Origin: Mycobacterium europaeum
GTDB lineage: Bacteria > Actinomycetota > Actinomycetes > Mycobacteriales > Mycobacteriaceae
Assembly (NCBI RefSeq): GCF_002102155.1
Contig: NZ_LQOU01000044.1
Location: 1-54,942, forward strand
Direction: 5' to 3'
DNA: 54,942 nt
This document shows, piece after piece, positions 25,741-34,047 of this stretch. The notes below the pieces were generated by a model, which was not told where the DNA came from, did no database searches, and was given only the letters and a program-made list of their open reading frames with translations. Positions within the stretch are counted from its first letter, which is position 1, and every line of letters begins with the position of its first letter. A program made the position numbers and the translations under genes.

Positions 25741-26516
25741 CGCTGATCCTGGTCGCACACGGCACCCGCCGGCCCGAGGGTGTGTCGATGGCGGAAGACC
25801 TTGCCGCACAAGCGGGCTCGCTGATCGGACGCCCGGTGGAGCTCGCGTTCGTCGACGTGGTGGGCCCCACGCCCAGCGAGGTGCTGTCGCGGGTGAGGGC
25901 CACCGGCCGGCCTGCGGTCGTGCTGCCCGCGTTCTTGTCGCGCGGCTACCACGTCCGCGCGGACCTACCGGCCCACGTCGGGCGCAGCGGGCATCCCGAC
26001 GTCATCGTCACGCCGGCCCTGGGCCCCAGTGGCCAGCTGGCCCGGATCGTCGGCGACCAATTGGTCAAATGCGGCTGGCGTCCCGGCGATTCGGTGATCC
26101 TGGCGGCGGCGGGAACCTCGGATGTCAAAGCGCGCGCCGACCTGCACACCACCGCGACGCTGGTGTCGGCGCTCACCGGGTCGCGAGTGAGCCTGGCGTT
26201 CGCGGCCAGCGGAGATCGGCAGCTGCCCGAGGCGGTGGACGAGGCGAGGCGCCACGCTCGCCGTAACAACGCGCGCGTTGTGGTCGCGTCCTACCTGCTG
26301 GCCGACGGCCTCTTCCAGGAGCGGCTGTACGCCTGCGGTGCCGACCTGGTCAGTCGACCGCTGGGCACCCATCCCGGCCTGACCCGCCTGATCGCCAATC
26401 GATTCCGCCGGGCCATGCCGCCGGTGCTCGCCCCCACCATCCGGCACGCTTCGCGCCGGTCGAGCGTGCACCGACTGGTTCACGACCGCCTCGTGCGCCC
26501 CAATCCCGCCGCGTGA
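25737..26516 (+). CDS. Sirohydrochlorin chelatase, CbiX/SirB family (Rv0259c-like)
   Basis: 259 residues, matching a two-half chelatase. The likely metal-binding His residues are in LVAHGTRRPEG near residue 8 and LSRGYHVRADLP near residue 72, the standard CbiX positions. The second half repeats the fold (VILAAAGTSDVKAR, then VASYLLADGLFQERL). The family inserts Fe2+ or Co2+ into sirohydrochlorin; next to nirBD and a HemD protein, iron and siroheme are the likely products. The ATG overlaps the upstream stop (ATGA). The C-terminal ~40 residues are basic and beyond the core fold. Confidence 0.87.
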   Translation: MTLILVAHGTRRPEGVSMAEDLAAQAGSLIGRPVELAFVDVVGPTPSEVLSRVRATGRPAVVLPAFLSRGYHVRADLPAHVGRSGHPDVIVTPALGPSGQLARIVGDQLVKCGWRPGDSVILAAAGTSDVKARADLHTTATLVSALTGSRVSLAFAASGDRQLPEAVDEARRHARRNNARVVVASYLLADGLFQERLYACGADLVSRPLGTHPGLTRLIANRFRRAMPPVLAPTIRHASRRSSVHRLVHDRLVRPNPAA

Positions 26517-26600
26517 GGAAAGCCGCGAAGAGCCGGCCGTTGAGGCGCGCCGACGCCGCCCACGCTTGATCTTTGGCCTGATTCCGGCGATCCTGGCACC

Positions 26601-27053
26601 ATGTCCCGTCGCGAAGAGCCGTCGCGCGGGCTCCTCGACCCGGTGGCCAAGATGCTGCGGTTGCCCTTCGGCACACCGGAATTCATCGACCGGATCGTGA
26701 CGGGCGGGGCCAATCAGGTGGGCCGGCAAACGCTGCGCATGCTGATCACCACCTGGGACGCCGCCGGCGGCGGGCCGTTCGCCGCGAGCGCCATCGCGTC
26801 CACCGGGATGGCCAAGACCGCCGAAACCGTCCAGAGCATGTTCGTCGGGCCGGTGTTCGGCCCGCTGCTCAAGTTGCTCGGGGCCGACAAGGCCGCCACG
26901 CGCGCCTCGTTATGCGCCTCGCAGTTGGTGGGGCTGGGCATCATGCGCTACGGCATCCGCTCCGAGCCGCTGCATTCGATGTCGGTCGACGCGCTCGTCG
27001 ACGCGATCGGCCCGACGATGCAGCGCTACCTCGTCGGCGACATCACCCGCTAG
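26601..27053 (+). CDS. Orphan TetR-type C-terminal domain protein (Rv0258c-like)
   Basis: 150 residues, near the length of Rv0258c. The C-terminal half (RASLCASQLVGLGIMRYGIRSEP, then VDALVDAIGPTMQRYL) is the usual tail of one TetR subgroup, where it forms the dimer/ligand domain. No helix-turn-helix precedes it, and the 85 bp upstream encode none. It could dimerise with full TetR proteins, bind a ligand, or be a decayed regulator; its conservation beside nirBD in M. tuberculosis argues against simple decay. It ends one base before the nirD stop on the opposite strand. Confidence 0.75.
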   Translation: MSRREEPSRGLLDPVAKMLRLPFGTPEFIDRIVTGGANQVGRQTLRMLITTWDAAGGGPFAASAIASTGMAKTAETVQSMFVGPVFGPLLKLLGADKAATRASLCASQLVGLGIMRYGIRSEPLHSMSVDALVDAIGPTMQRYLVGDITR

Positions 27054-27054
27054 G

Positions 27055-27411
27055 CTAGGCGGCGATCCGGCCGACCTGGACGAAGCCGTCGGCGGTGATG
27101 CGCGCCGGATACACCGGCACCGAGAAGTTCGGATCGTCCAGGCATTCGCCGTCTTCCAGCGAGAAGGCCTGCTTGAGGATCGGCGATTGAACGGTGACCC
27201 GGCCCCCGCGGTCGCCCACGATGCCGCGCGAGAGCACGGCCGCGCCGGAGAACGGGTCGACGTTGCCGACCGCGTGCACCGAGCCGTCGTCGAGCCGGAA
27301 CAACGCCGCCTGGGAGCCGTCGTCGAGCAGCACACCGACTCCCCGGCCCGGGATGAGACGGTCGTACTCGCAGGCCGTCGTCCATACCGCAATGTCGTTG
27401 AGAAGCGTCAT
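27055..27411 (-). CDS. nirD: Assimilatory nitrite reductase small subunit NirD
   Basis: 118 residues, the length of M. tuberculosis NirD. It is a Rieske-like fold (VWTTACEYDRLIPGRGVGVLL, then VGNVDPFSGAAVLSRGIVGDRGG and ILKQAFSLEDGECLDD). Cys and His pairs of a true Rieske site are absent, as is normal for NirD. It pairs with NirB to reduce nitrite to ammonia. The ATG at 27411 overlaps the nirB stop (ATGA) and has GGAGAGG upstream; the longer frame to 27576 lies inside nirB and is not used. Confidence 0.93.
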   Translation of the reverse strand: MTLLNDIAVWTTACEYDRLIPGRGVGVLLDDGSQAALFRLDDGSVHAVGNVDPFSGAAVLSRGIVGDRGGRVTVQSPILKQAFSLEDGECLDDPNFSVPVYPARITADGFVQVGRIAA

Positions 27412-29987
27412 GATTCCTCTCCAGCTCCCGTACGGATCTTCGGCATCCCAATGGACACCGGGATTTTGCGCCCGGCATGCTCGGTGAATTCCACCGTCGA
27501 ATCGACTTCGTCCGGGGCGTTGACGAACGAGACGAACCGCGACAGCTTGTCGGGGTCGTCGAGCACGCCCTTCCATTCACACTTGTAGTTCTGCACGTGC
27601 CGCTCCATTGCGGCCTCGAATTCCCCGGCCAGGCCCAGCGAGTCCTCGCACACGACCTCGCGCACGTGATCGAGGCCGCCGTCGAGCGAATCGACCCAGG
27701 GCGCCGTGCGCTGCAGCCGGTCGGCGGTCCGGATGTAGTACATGATGAACCGGTCGACGTAGCGGACCAGCGTCTCGGTGTCCAGGTCGCTGGCCAACAG
27801 CTGGGCGTGCTTGGGCGTCATGCCGCCATTCCCGCCGACGTAGAGGTTCCAGCCTTTTTCGGTCGCGATGACGCCGACGTCCTTGGAGCGGGCTTCGGCG
27901 CACTCGCGCGCACAACCCGAGACGCCCATCTTGATCTTGTGCGGCGCCCGCAGACCCCGGTACCGCAACTCCAGATCGATGGCCAGCTGCACCGAATCCT
28001 GCTGCCCGTAGCGGCACCAGTCGGTGCCGACACAGCTCTTCACGGTGCGCAGCGCCTTGCCGTAGGCGTGGCCCGATTCCATGCCGCCCTCGACCAGCCG
28101 CCGCCAGATCTCCGGCAGCTGGTCGACCCGCGCGCCGAACATGTCGATACGCTGGCCGCCGGTGATCTTGGTGTAGAGCCCGAAGTCCTGTGCGATCTGG
28201 CCGATCAGGATCAGATGCTCGGGTTTGATGTCACCGCCGGGCACCCGCGGCACCACCGAGTAGCTGCCGTTCTTCTGGATGTTCGCCAGGAAGTGGTCGT
28301 TGGAATCCTGCAGCGAGGCCTGCTCGCCTTCGAGGATGTGGTCCGAGCCGGTGGAGGCCAGGATCGAGGCGACCACGGGTTTGCAGATGTCGCAACCCTT
28401 TCCGCGACCGAAGCGCTCCAAGAGGCCGGAGAAGGTCCGGATCTCGGTGGCCGAGATGATCTCGAAGAGCTCCGCCCGGGACTGGCTGAAGTGCTCGCAC
28501 AGCGCCTTGGACTGTTCCACGCCCTCGGCTTCCAGCAGCTGCTTGAGCAGGGGCACACACGAGCCGCACGACGTGCCGGCCGACGTGCACGACTTGAGCG
28601 AGGGCACGTCGGCGCAGCCGTCGGCGATCGCACACTTCAGGTCGCCCTTGGTGACGTTGTTGCAGGAGCAGATCTGGGCGGAATCGGGCAGCGCACCGAT
28701 TCCCAACGCCGGAGCGTCGCCGGAGACCGGAGCGATCAGCGCGAGCGGGTCGCCCGGCAGCTCGCTGCCGACCATGGGCCGCAGCACCCCGTACGCCGAG
28801 GCGTCGCCCACCAGGACTCCGCCCAGCAGGGTCTTCGCGTCGTCGGACAGCACCAGCTTGGCGTAGGTTCGCTTGACCGCGTCGTTGATGGCGACCTCGA
28901 GGCAGTTCTCGGTCACCCCCATCGCATCGCCGAAGCTGGCGACGTCGACGCCGAGCAGCTTGAGCTTGGTGGACAGGTCCGCTTCGCCGAACTCCGCGGC
29001 GCCGTCCAGCAGGCGGTCGGCCACCACCTCGGCGGAGGTGTAACCGGGCCCCACCAGGCCGTAGCACCGGCCCTGGATCGCGGCCACCTCGCCGACCGCG
29101 TAGATGTCCGGATCGCTTGTGCGGCAAGCCAAATCGGTGAGCACACCGCCGCGCTCGGCAAGGTCGAGGCCCGCGGTCCGGGCCAGCTCGTCGCGCGGCC
29201 GGATGCCGGCCGCGAAGATGACCAGCCCGGCGTCGATGACCTCGCCGTCGGTCAGGCGCACCCGCACCGACGACACCCCGTCCGGGTGGTCGATCGCTTC
29301 GATCGACTCCGTGCCCGTGCCCACGTGCACCGCGATGCCCAGGTCACCGACCATCTTGGCCAGCAGCGCGCCGCCGCCCTCGTCGATCTGCTGGGCCATC
29401 AGTCGTGGCATCATCTCGACGACGTGCGTCTGTAAGCCGAACTGGCGCAGTGCATTGGCGGCTTCCAGGCCCAGCAGACCACCGCCGATGACCACACCCG
29501 CCGGGGTGCGGCCGGCTTCCACCGTGCGCTGGGCGTCGGCGCGGATGGCGTCGAGATCGTCGAGCGTGCGGTAGACGTGGCACGCGGGCAGGTCGTGGCC
29601 CGGCACCGGGGGCACGAACGCGTAGGAACCGGTGGCCAACACCAATGTGTCGTAGCCGCACCGCTGCCCGTCGGCCGTCACCACGGACTTCGCTTCCCGG
29701 TCGATCTCGGTCACCCGGGCGTTCAGCACCAGCCGAACCCGTTCGTCACCCGCGTAGTCGTTGCCCGGCAGTGCCAGCAGCTTGCGGTCCCAGCTCTCGG
29801 TGTACGAGGTCAGCCCGACGCGGTCGTAAGCCGCGTCCGCCTCCTCGGCGAAAACCGTGATGCGCCACGACCCCTCGGTGTCGCGCGCCCGGAGCGCCTC
29901 GACCAGACGGTGCCCCACCATGCCGTGCCCGACTACGACGGTGTGACGGCCCGCACAGTGCGCGCGCGAAATCCCGTCTGCAGCCAT
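27408..29987 (-). CDS. nirB: Assimilatory nitrite reductase large subunit NirB, NAD(P)H-dependent
   Basis: 859 residues. An FAD/NAD(P) disulfide-reductase module fills the N-terminal ~400 (HTVVVGHGMVGHRLVEAL, then VVIGGGLLGLEAANALRQFG). A BFD-like [2Fe-2S] region lies near 440-480 (CSCNNVTKG, then CTSAGTSCGSC). The siroheme-[4Fe-4S] domain carries CVGTDWC and GVSGCARECAEA near 655-700. It reduces nitrite to ammonia with six electrons; siroheme would come from the nearby HemD and CbiX proteins. The first base of its start codon lies seven bases after a TAACCT -10 box, suggesting a leaderless mRNA. Confidence 0.95.
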   Translation of the reverse strand: MAADGISRAHCAGRHTVVVGHGMVGHRLVEALRARDTEGSWRITVFAEEADAAYDRVGLTSYTESWDRKLLALPGNDYAGDERVRLVLNARVTEIDREAKSVVTADGQRCGYDTLVLATGSYAFVPPVPGHDLPACHVYRTLDDLDAIRADAQRTVEAGRTPAGVVIGGGLLGLEAANALRQFGLQTHVVEMMPRLMAQQIDEGGGALLAKMVGDLGIAVHVGTGTESIEAIDHPDGVSSVRVRLTDGEVIDAGLVIFAAGIRPRDELARTAGLDLAERGGVLTDLACRTSDPDIYAVGEVAAIQGRCYGLVGPGYTSAEVVADRLLDGAAEFGEADLSTKLKLLGVDVASFGDAMGVTENCLEVAINDAVKRTYAKLVLSDDAKTLLGGVLVGDASAYGVLRPMVGSELPGDPLALIAPVSGDAPALGIGALPDSAQICSCNNVTKGDLKCAIADGCADVPSLKSCTSAGTSCGSCVPLLKQLLEAEGVEQSKALCEHFSQSRAELFEIISATEIRTFSGLLERFGRGKGCDICKPVVASILASTGSDHILEGEQASLQDSNDHFLANIQKNGSYSVVPRVPGGDIKPEHLILIGQIAQDFGLYTKITGGQRIDMFGARVDQLPEIWRRLVEGGMESGHAYGKALRTVKSCVGTDWCRYGQQDSVQLAIDLELRYRGLRAPHKIKMGVSGCARECAEARSKDVGVIATEKGWNLYVGGNGGMTPKHAQLLASDLDTETLVRYVDRFIMYYIRTADRLQRTAPWVDSLDGGLDHVREVVCEDSLGLAGEFEAAMERHVQNYKCEWKGVLDDPDKLSRFVSFVNAPDEVDSTVEFTEHAGRKIPVSIGMPKIRTGAGEES

Positions 29988-29994
29988 GGCTTTG

Positions 29995-30000
29995 AGGTTA
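29995..30000 (-). promoter_or_regulatory. Candidate -10 box for nirB (leaderless type)
   Basis: On the minus strand, TAACCT (TAnnnT) ends seven bases before the nirB ATG, and no ribosome site is visible. The transcript could begin at the start codon. About 25-50 bp further upstream, a GTCAC...GAAAC pair resembles GlnR half-sites but with seven bases between instead of six, so it is not listed as a site. Confidence 0.4.
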
Positions 30001-30084
30001 GCGGTCAGAAATTACCGCGGTTTCGCCCAATGTGACGGTCCTATGACGAGGATCTCACAACTCACAGGGAGCGTTGTGAATATT

Positions 30085-30103
30085 CGTTCGCCAAAGGCGA
30101 ACG
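30085..30103. promoter_or_regulatory. Perfect inverted repeat between nirB and hsp20
   Basis: CGTTCGCC-AAA-GGCGAACG has perfect 8-bp arms. It lies 30 bp before the HAIR-like element and about 100 bp upstream of nirB. It could be an operator for either divergent gene, or an RNA hairpin. No regulator is assigned. Confidence 0.5.
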
Positions 30104-30114
30104 CCTAGGTGGAA

Positions 30115-30135
30115 CTTAAGCGTGGTCGACTCATG
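30115..30135 (+). promoter_or_regulatory. HAIR-like HspR operator with SigE/SigH-type -35
   Basis: CTTAAGC-GTGGTCG-ACTCATG fits the HspR element CTTGAGT-N7-ACTCAAG at 11 of 14 arm positions, including the exact seven-base gap. GGAAC at 30111-30115 overlaps it and matches the -35 of SigE/SigH promoters; a GTT lies 19 bases later as a possible -10, slightly too far. This is the arrangement expected for an HspR-repressed, stress-sigma-driven acr2-type gene. Binding is inferred. Confidence 0.65.
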
Positions 30136-30214
30136 TTTCTCCTTGTAGCCGGCCGCAACGGCGCCGGACACAGCAAATCCACAACAAAGCTCAAGGAAGT
30201 GCAAGGAGATCCCG

Positions 30215-30664
30215 ATGAGTAACCTCGCATTGTGGTCGCGACCGGCCTGGGACACCGACCGGTGGTTGCGCGACTTCTTCGGCCCCGCCGCCTCGGCGGA
30301 CTGGTACAAGCCCGCTACCAGCGGTTTCAATCCGGCTGCGGAGATCGTCAAGGACGGTGACGACGCGATCGTACGCGTCGAGCTCCCGGGCGTTGACGCC
30401 GAGCAGGATGTCAACGTCGAGGTCGACCGCGGCCGGCTCGTGATCCATGGCGAACGCCGCGATCAGTACGCCCACGACGAAGGGGAAGGTGTCGGGCGCA
30501 CCCTGCGCGAGGTCCGGTACGGCTCCTTCCGCCGCTCGTTCCAGCTGCCGGCCCACGTCACCGGGGACGCCATCACGGCCTCGTACGACGCCGGGGTGCT
30601 GACGGTGCGGGTCGCCGGCGCGTACGCCGGAAGCCAGGCGCAGCGGATCGCGATCAGCAAGTAA
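30215..30664 (+). CDS. hsp20: Small heat-shock protein, Hsp20/Acr2 family (Rv0251c-like)
   Basis: 149 residues. The alpha-crystallin domain covers about residues 38-138 (FNPAAEIVKDGDDAIVRVELPGVDAEQDVNVEV, then GRLVIHGERR and the typical GVLTVRV near 130). The C-terminus has an I-x-I motif (IAI) that docks neighbouring subunits. The N-terminus (LWSRPAWDTDRWLRDFF) is hydrophobic-aromatic, as usual. It is a cytoplasmic ATP-independent holdase. The ATG at 30215 follows CAAGGAG. The HAIR-like site upstream supports heat and stress induction. A strong hairpin follows the gene. Confidence 0.92.
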   Translation: MSNLALWSRPAWDTDRWLRDFFGPAASADWYKPATSGFNPAAEIVKDGDDAIVRVELPGVDAEQDVNVEVDRGRLVIHGERRDQYAHDEGEGVGRTLREVRYGSFRRSFQLPAHVTGDAITASYDAGVLTVRVAGAYAGSQAQRIAISK

Positions 30665-30675
30665 CAGGTGGACAA

Positions 30676-30709
30676 CGGTTCCGGCGGGGCCCGCACCCCG
30701 CCGGAACCG
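30676..30709 (+). terminator. Terminator-type hairpin after hsp20
   Basis: Perfect 14-bp stem, CGGTTCCGGCGGGG against CCCCGCCGGAACCG, with a six-base loop, starting 12 bases after the stop. No proper T-run follows (CTTGCC), which is common for mycobacterial terminator hairpins. It also separates hsp20 from the sdh operon. Confidence 0.7.
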
Positions 30710-30873
30710 CTTGCCGCGCCGCGGTTTTCTCCGGTCACCCGAGCCGGTCAACGATGCGCGCGCTCGGCGGCCATCAGGAAGTAAGAAAGCGAGTCGGCTG
30801 ACGCCGGGCTGTGCCGTGGATAGGATCGCAAGCGTACTGTGATCCGCAACACCACCCGCCTAGGAGATTTCCG

Positions 30874-31179
30874 TTGACACTTCCTACTGGCACGACTGAA
30901 CTCGCCGAACTTCACGACCTCATCGGCGGCCTGCGGCGGTGCGTGGGTTCGTTGAGGAATCGCTACGGGGACACCCCGGCGATGCGGCGCATCGTCATCG
31001 ACGCCGACCGCATCCTGTCCGACGTCGAATTGCTCGACACGGACGTGTCCGAACTGGACCTGACGCGCGCCACGGTGCAGCATTCCGCAGAGAAGATCGT
31101 CATCTCCGACACCCCGTACGACACCGAATTCTGGCGCGATGTCGACGACGAGGGTGTCGGGGGTCACAGCAGGTACTGA
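30874..31179 (+). CDS. Conserved small protein at the head of the sdh operon (Rv0250c-like)
   Basis: 101 residues from TTG at 30874. This start is chosen because AGGAG lies seven bases upstream and the mature sequence TLPTGTTELAELHDLIGGLRRCVGSL begins like the 97-residue Rv0250c. The protein is helical and charged, with no membrane segment or cofactor motif, and ends in an acidic region (DTEFWRDVDDEG). It lies 78 bp before the SDH membrane-anchor gene in the same direction, as in M. tuberculosis, so an accessory or regulatory role for succinate dehydrogenase 1 is possible but unproven. Confidence 0.75.
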   Translation: MTLPTGTTELAELHDLIGGLRRCVGSLRNRYGDTPAMRRIVIDADRILSDVELLDTDVSELDLTRATVQHSAEKIVISDTPYDTEFWRDVDDEGVGGHSRY

Positions 31180-31257
31180 CAACCCAAGCCCCCCGGAAGT
31201 GAGGGGGTGCTCTCTGTGTACCCTTCGACCAACAGCCCGTTCGAAGAGGAACACTAG

Positions 31258-32085
31258 ATGAGCGCACCCACGGCGAACCGTCCTGCGTCCGGTGTCTTTT
31301 CACCCACACGCGCCCGCATCCCGCAACGGACCCTACGTACCGACCGGTGGTGGGTGTCGCCGCTGAGGATCGACCTCGGCTTCGCCGCGTTCCTCATCTA
31401 CGCGACGGCGCGCGCGTTCCAGCAGAATTACTTCTTCGTCCCGAAGTACCACTACCTGACGCCGTTCTACTCGCCCTGCGTGAGCAAGGCCTGCGGTGAG
31501 GCCGGCGACTTCTGGCCGCAGATCCTGCCGGACGTGTGGTGGCTGCCGTACGCGGCGCTGACGCTGCCGTTCCTCTTGCTGTTCCGGCTGACCTGCTACT
31601 ACTACCGTGGCGCCTACTACCGCACGGTCTGGCAGTCGCCCGTCTCCTGCGCCGTGGCCGAGCCGCGCGTCCACTACACCGGTGAGACCCGGTTCCCGCT
31701 GATCGTGCAGAACAGCCACCGGTACTTCTTCTACATCGCCGGCATCATCTCGGTGATCAACACCTACGACGCGATCATCGGTTTCCACTCCGACTCCGGC
31801 CCGCACGGCTTCGGCTTCGGCCTGGGCAACCTGATCATGGTGGGCAACGTCATCATGCTGTGGGTCTACACGCTGTCCTGCCACTCGTGCCGGCACGTGA
31901 CCGGCGGGCGGCTCAAGCACTTCTCCAAGCACCCTGTGCGGTACTGGATCTGGACCCAGGTCAGCAAGATCAACACCCGACACAAGATGTATGCCTGGAT
32001 CACGCTGGGCACCCTGATGCTCACCGACTTCTACATCGCGCTGGTGGCCGGCGGCGCCATCCCTGACCTGAGATTTGTTGGCTGA
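31258..32085 (+). CDS. Succinate dehydrogenase 1 membrane anchor (Rv0249c-like)
   Basis: 275 residues with about five membrane helices (around residues 38-56, 92-112, 155-175, 190-212 and 240-262). His residues in several helices could ligate heme. Cys74, Cys79, Cys208 and Cys211, with His209 and His213 (the motif CHSCRH), are striking. A published M. smegmatis Sdh1 structure reported a membrane-embedded Rieske-type cluster; these residues are candidates, but I cannot assign ligands. It anchors SdhA/SdhB and passes electrons to menaquinone. ATG at 31258 follows AGAGGA. It lies 45 bp before sdhA. Confidence 0.88.
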   Translation: MSAPTANRPASGVFSPTRARIPQRTLRTDRWWVSPLRIDLGFAAFLIYATARAFQQNYFFVPKYHYLTPFYSPCVSKACGEAGDFWPQILPDVWWLPYAALTLPFLLLFRLTCYYYRGAYYRTVWQSPVSCAVAEPRVHYTGETRFPLIVQNSHRYFFYIAGIISVINTYDAIIGFHSDSGPHGFGFGLGNLIMVGNVIMLWVYTLSCHSCRHVTGGRLKHFSKHPVRYWIWTQVSKINTRHKMYAWITLGTLMLTDFYIALVAGGAIPDLRFVG

Positions 32086-32130
32086 AAAGCCTTTCGAGGA
32101 ACAATCGGAACTTAGCGAGCGAGGGTTTTC

Positions 32131-34047
32131 ATGGTTGAGGTCGAGCGGCATGCCTACGACGTAGTCGTCATCGGCGCCGGCGGCGCGGGGCTGAGAGCGG
32201 TCATCGAGGCGCGCGAACGCGGCCTCAAGGTCGCGGTGGTGTGCAAGTCGCTGTTCGGCAAGGCCCACACGGTGATGGCCGAGGGCGGCTGCGCGGCGTC
32301 GATGGGCAACACCAACCCGAAAGACAACTGGAAGACCCACTTCGGCGACACGATGCGCGGTGGGAAGTTCCTCAACAACTGGCGGATGGCCGAGCTGCAC
32401 GCCAAGGAGGCACCGGACCGCGTCTGGGAGCTGGAAACGTATGGCGCGCTGTTCGATCGCCTCAAGGACGGCAAGATCAGCCAGCGCAACTTCGGCGGCC
32501 ACACCTACCCGCGGCTCGCGCACGTCGGTGACCGCACCGGCCTGGAACTGATCCGCACCATGCAGCAGAAGATCGTCTCGCTGCAGCAGGAGGACTACGC
32601 CGAACTCGGCGACTACGAGGCGCGCATCAAGGTGTTCGCCGAGTGCACCATCACCGAACTGCTCAAGGACGGTGACGCGATCGCCGGGGCCTTCGGCTAC
32701 TGGCGCCAGACGGGCCGATTCATCATGTTCGAGGCGCCCGCGGTCGTCCTGGCCACCGGCGGCATCGGCAAGTCGTTCAAGGTCACCTCGAACTCCTGGG
32801 AGTACACCGGCGACGGGCATGCCCTGGCCCTGCGGGCCGGTGCGTCGCTGATCAACATGGAGTTCGTCCAGTTCCACCCGACCGGCATGGTCTGGCCACC
32901 CAGCGTCAAGGGCATCCTGGTCACCGAGGGCGTCCGCGGCGACGGCGGTGTGCTGAAGAACTCCGACTCCAAGCGGTTCATGTTCGACTACATCCCGCCG
33001 GTGTTCAAAGGCCAGTACGCCGAGTCCGAGCAAGAGGCCGACCAGTGGCTCAAGGACAACGACTCGGCCCGCCGGACCCCCGACCTGCTGCCCCGCGATG
33101 AGGTCGCGCGCGCGATCAACTCTGAGGTCAAGGCCGGCCGGGGCAGCCCGCACGGCGGCGTGTTCCTCGACATCGCGTCCCGGCTGACGCCCGAGGAGAT
33201 CAAGCGACGCCTGCCGTCGATGTATCACCAGTTCAAGGAGCTGGCCGGAGTCGACATCACCAAGGAGCCGATGGAAGTCGGGCCCACCTGTCACTACGTG
33301 ATGGGCGGTGTCGAGGTGGACGCCGACACTGGTGCGGCCACCGTGCCGGGCCTGTTCGCGGCCGGTGAGTGCTCCGGCGGCATGCACGGCTCCAACCGCC
33401 TGGGCGGCAACTCGCTGTCGGACCTGCTGGTCTTCGGGCGGCGGGCCGGCCTGGGCGCGGCCGACTACGTGCGGGCGCTGAGCAGCCGCCCGACCATCTC
33501 GGCCGAGGCCGTCGAGACCGCCGCCAAGCGGGCGCTGTCCCCCTTCGAGGCACCGCCCAACGGCGCCGCGGCGGAGAATCCCTACACGCTGCAGCTCGAG
33601 CTGCAGCAGTCGATGAACGACCTGGTCGGCATCATCCGCAAGGCCGACGAGATCTCCGAGGCCCTCTCCCGCCTGGACACGCTGCGCGAGCGGTTCAAGA
33701 ACCTGCACGTCGACGGAGGCCGCGAGTACAACCCCGGCTGGAACCTGGCCATCGATCTGCGCAACATGCTGCTGGTCAGCGAGTGTGTCGCCAAGGCCGC
33801 GCTGGAGCGCACCGAGAGCCGCGGCGGCCACACTCGCGACGACCACCCGTCGATGGATTCCGGCTGGCGCAAGGTGCTGCTGGTCTGCCAGGCCGCCGGC
33901 GGCGACGAGGTGATTCCCGACATCAGCGTCACCCGCAAGGACCAGGTTCCGATGCGGCCCGATCTGCTGGAGCTCTTCGAGATCTCCGAGCTGGAGAAGT
34001 ACTACACCGACGACGAGCTGGCCGAGCATCCAGGACGGAGAGGCTAA
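32131..34047 (+). CDS. sdhA: Succinate dehydrogenase 1 flavoprotein subunit
   Basis: 638 residues. The dinucleotide fold is DVVVIGAGGAGLRAVIEA at residues 10-27. His46 in KAHTVMAEGG is the expected covalent FAD attachment. Substrate and active-site motifs follow: FHPTG near 250, VTEGVRGDGG near 265 and HGSNRLGGNSLSDLLVFGRRAG near 420. It oxidises succinate to fumarate in the TCA cycle. GAGGG lies upstream of the ATG. Its stop TAA shares a base with the sdhB start (TAATG), which couples translation. The order (anchor, A, B) matches the Sdh1 operon Rv0249c-Rv0247c. Confidence 0.95.
   Translation: MVEVERHAYDVVVIGAGGAGLRAVIEARERGLKVAVVCKSLFGKAHTVMAEGGCAASMGNTNPKDNWKTHFGDTMRGGKFLNNWRMAELHAKEAPDRVWELETYGALFDRLKDGKISQRNFGGHTYPRLAHVGDRTGLELIRTMQQKIVSLQQEDYAELGDYEARIKVFAECTITELLKDGDAIAGAFGYWRQTGRFIMFEAPAVVLATGGIGKSFKVTSNSWEYTGDGHALALRAGASLINMEFVQFHPTGMVWPPSVKGILVTEGVRGDGGVLKNSDSKRFMFDYIPPVFKGQYAESEQEADQWLKDNDSARRTPDLLPRDEVARAINSEVKAGRGSPHGGVFLDIASRLTPEEIKRRLPSMYHQFKELAGVDITKEPMEVGPTCHYVMGGVEVDADTGAATVPGLFAAGECSGGMHGSNRLGGNSLSDLLVFGRRAGLGAADYVRALSSRPTISAEAVETAAKRALSPFEAPPNGAAAENPYTLQLELQQSMNDLVGIIRKADEISEALSRLDTLRERFKNLHVDGGREYNPGWNLAIDLRNMLLVSECVAKAALERTESRGGHTRDDHPSMDSGWRKVLLVCQAAGGDEVIPDISVTRKDQVPMRPDLLELFEISELEKYYTDDELAEHPGRRG

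Noticed and set aside
30015..30045. GlnR-like half-sites GTCAC...GAAAC upstream of nirB
   Set aside because: The gap is seven bases rather than six, and no second well-formed box is present; nitrogen control of nirB is plausible, but this site is not supported.
31333..34029. Open frame of 898 residues opposite the sdh genes
   Set aside because: Low-complexity shadow of sdhA and the anchor gene.
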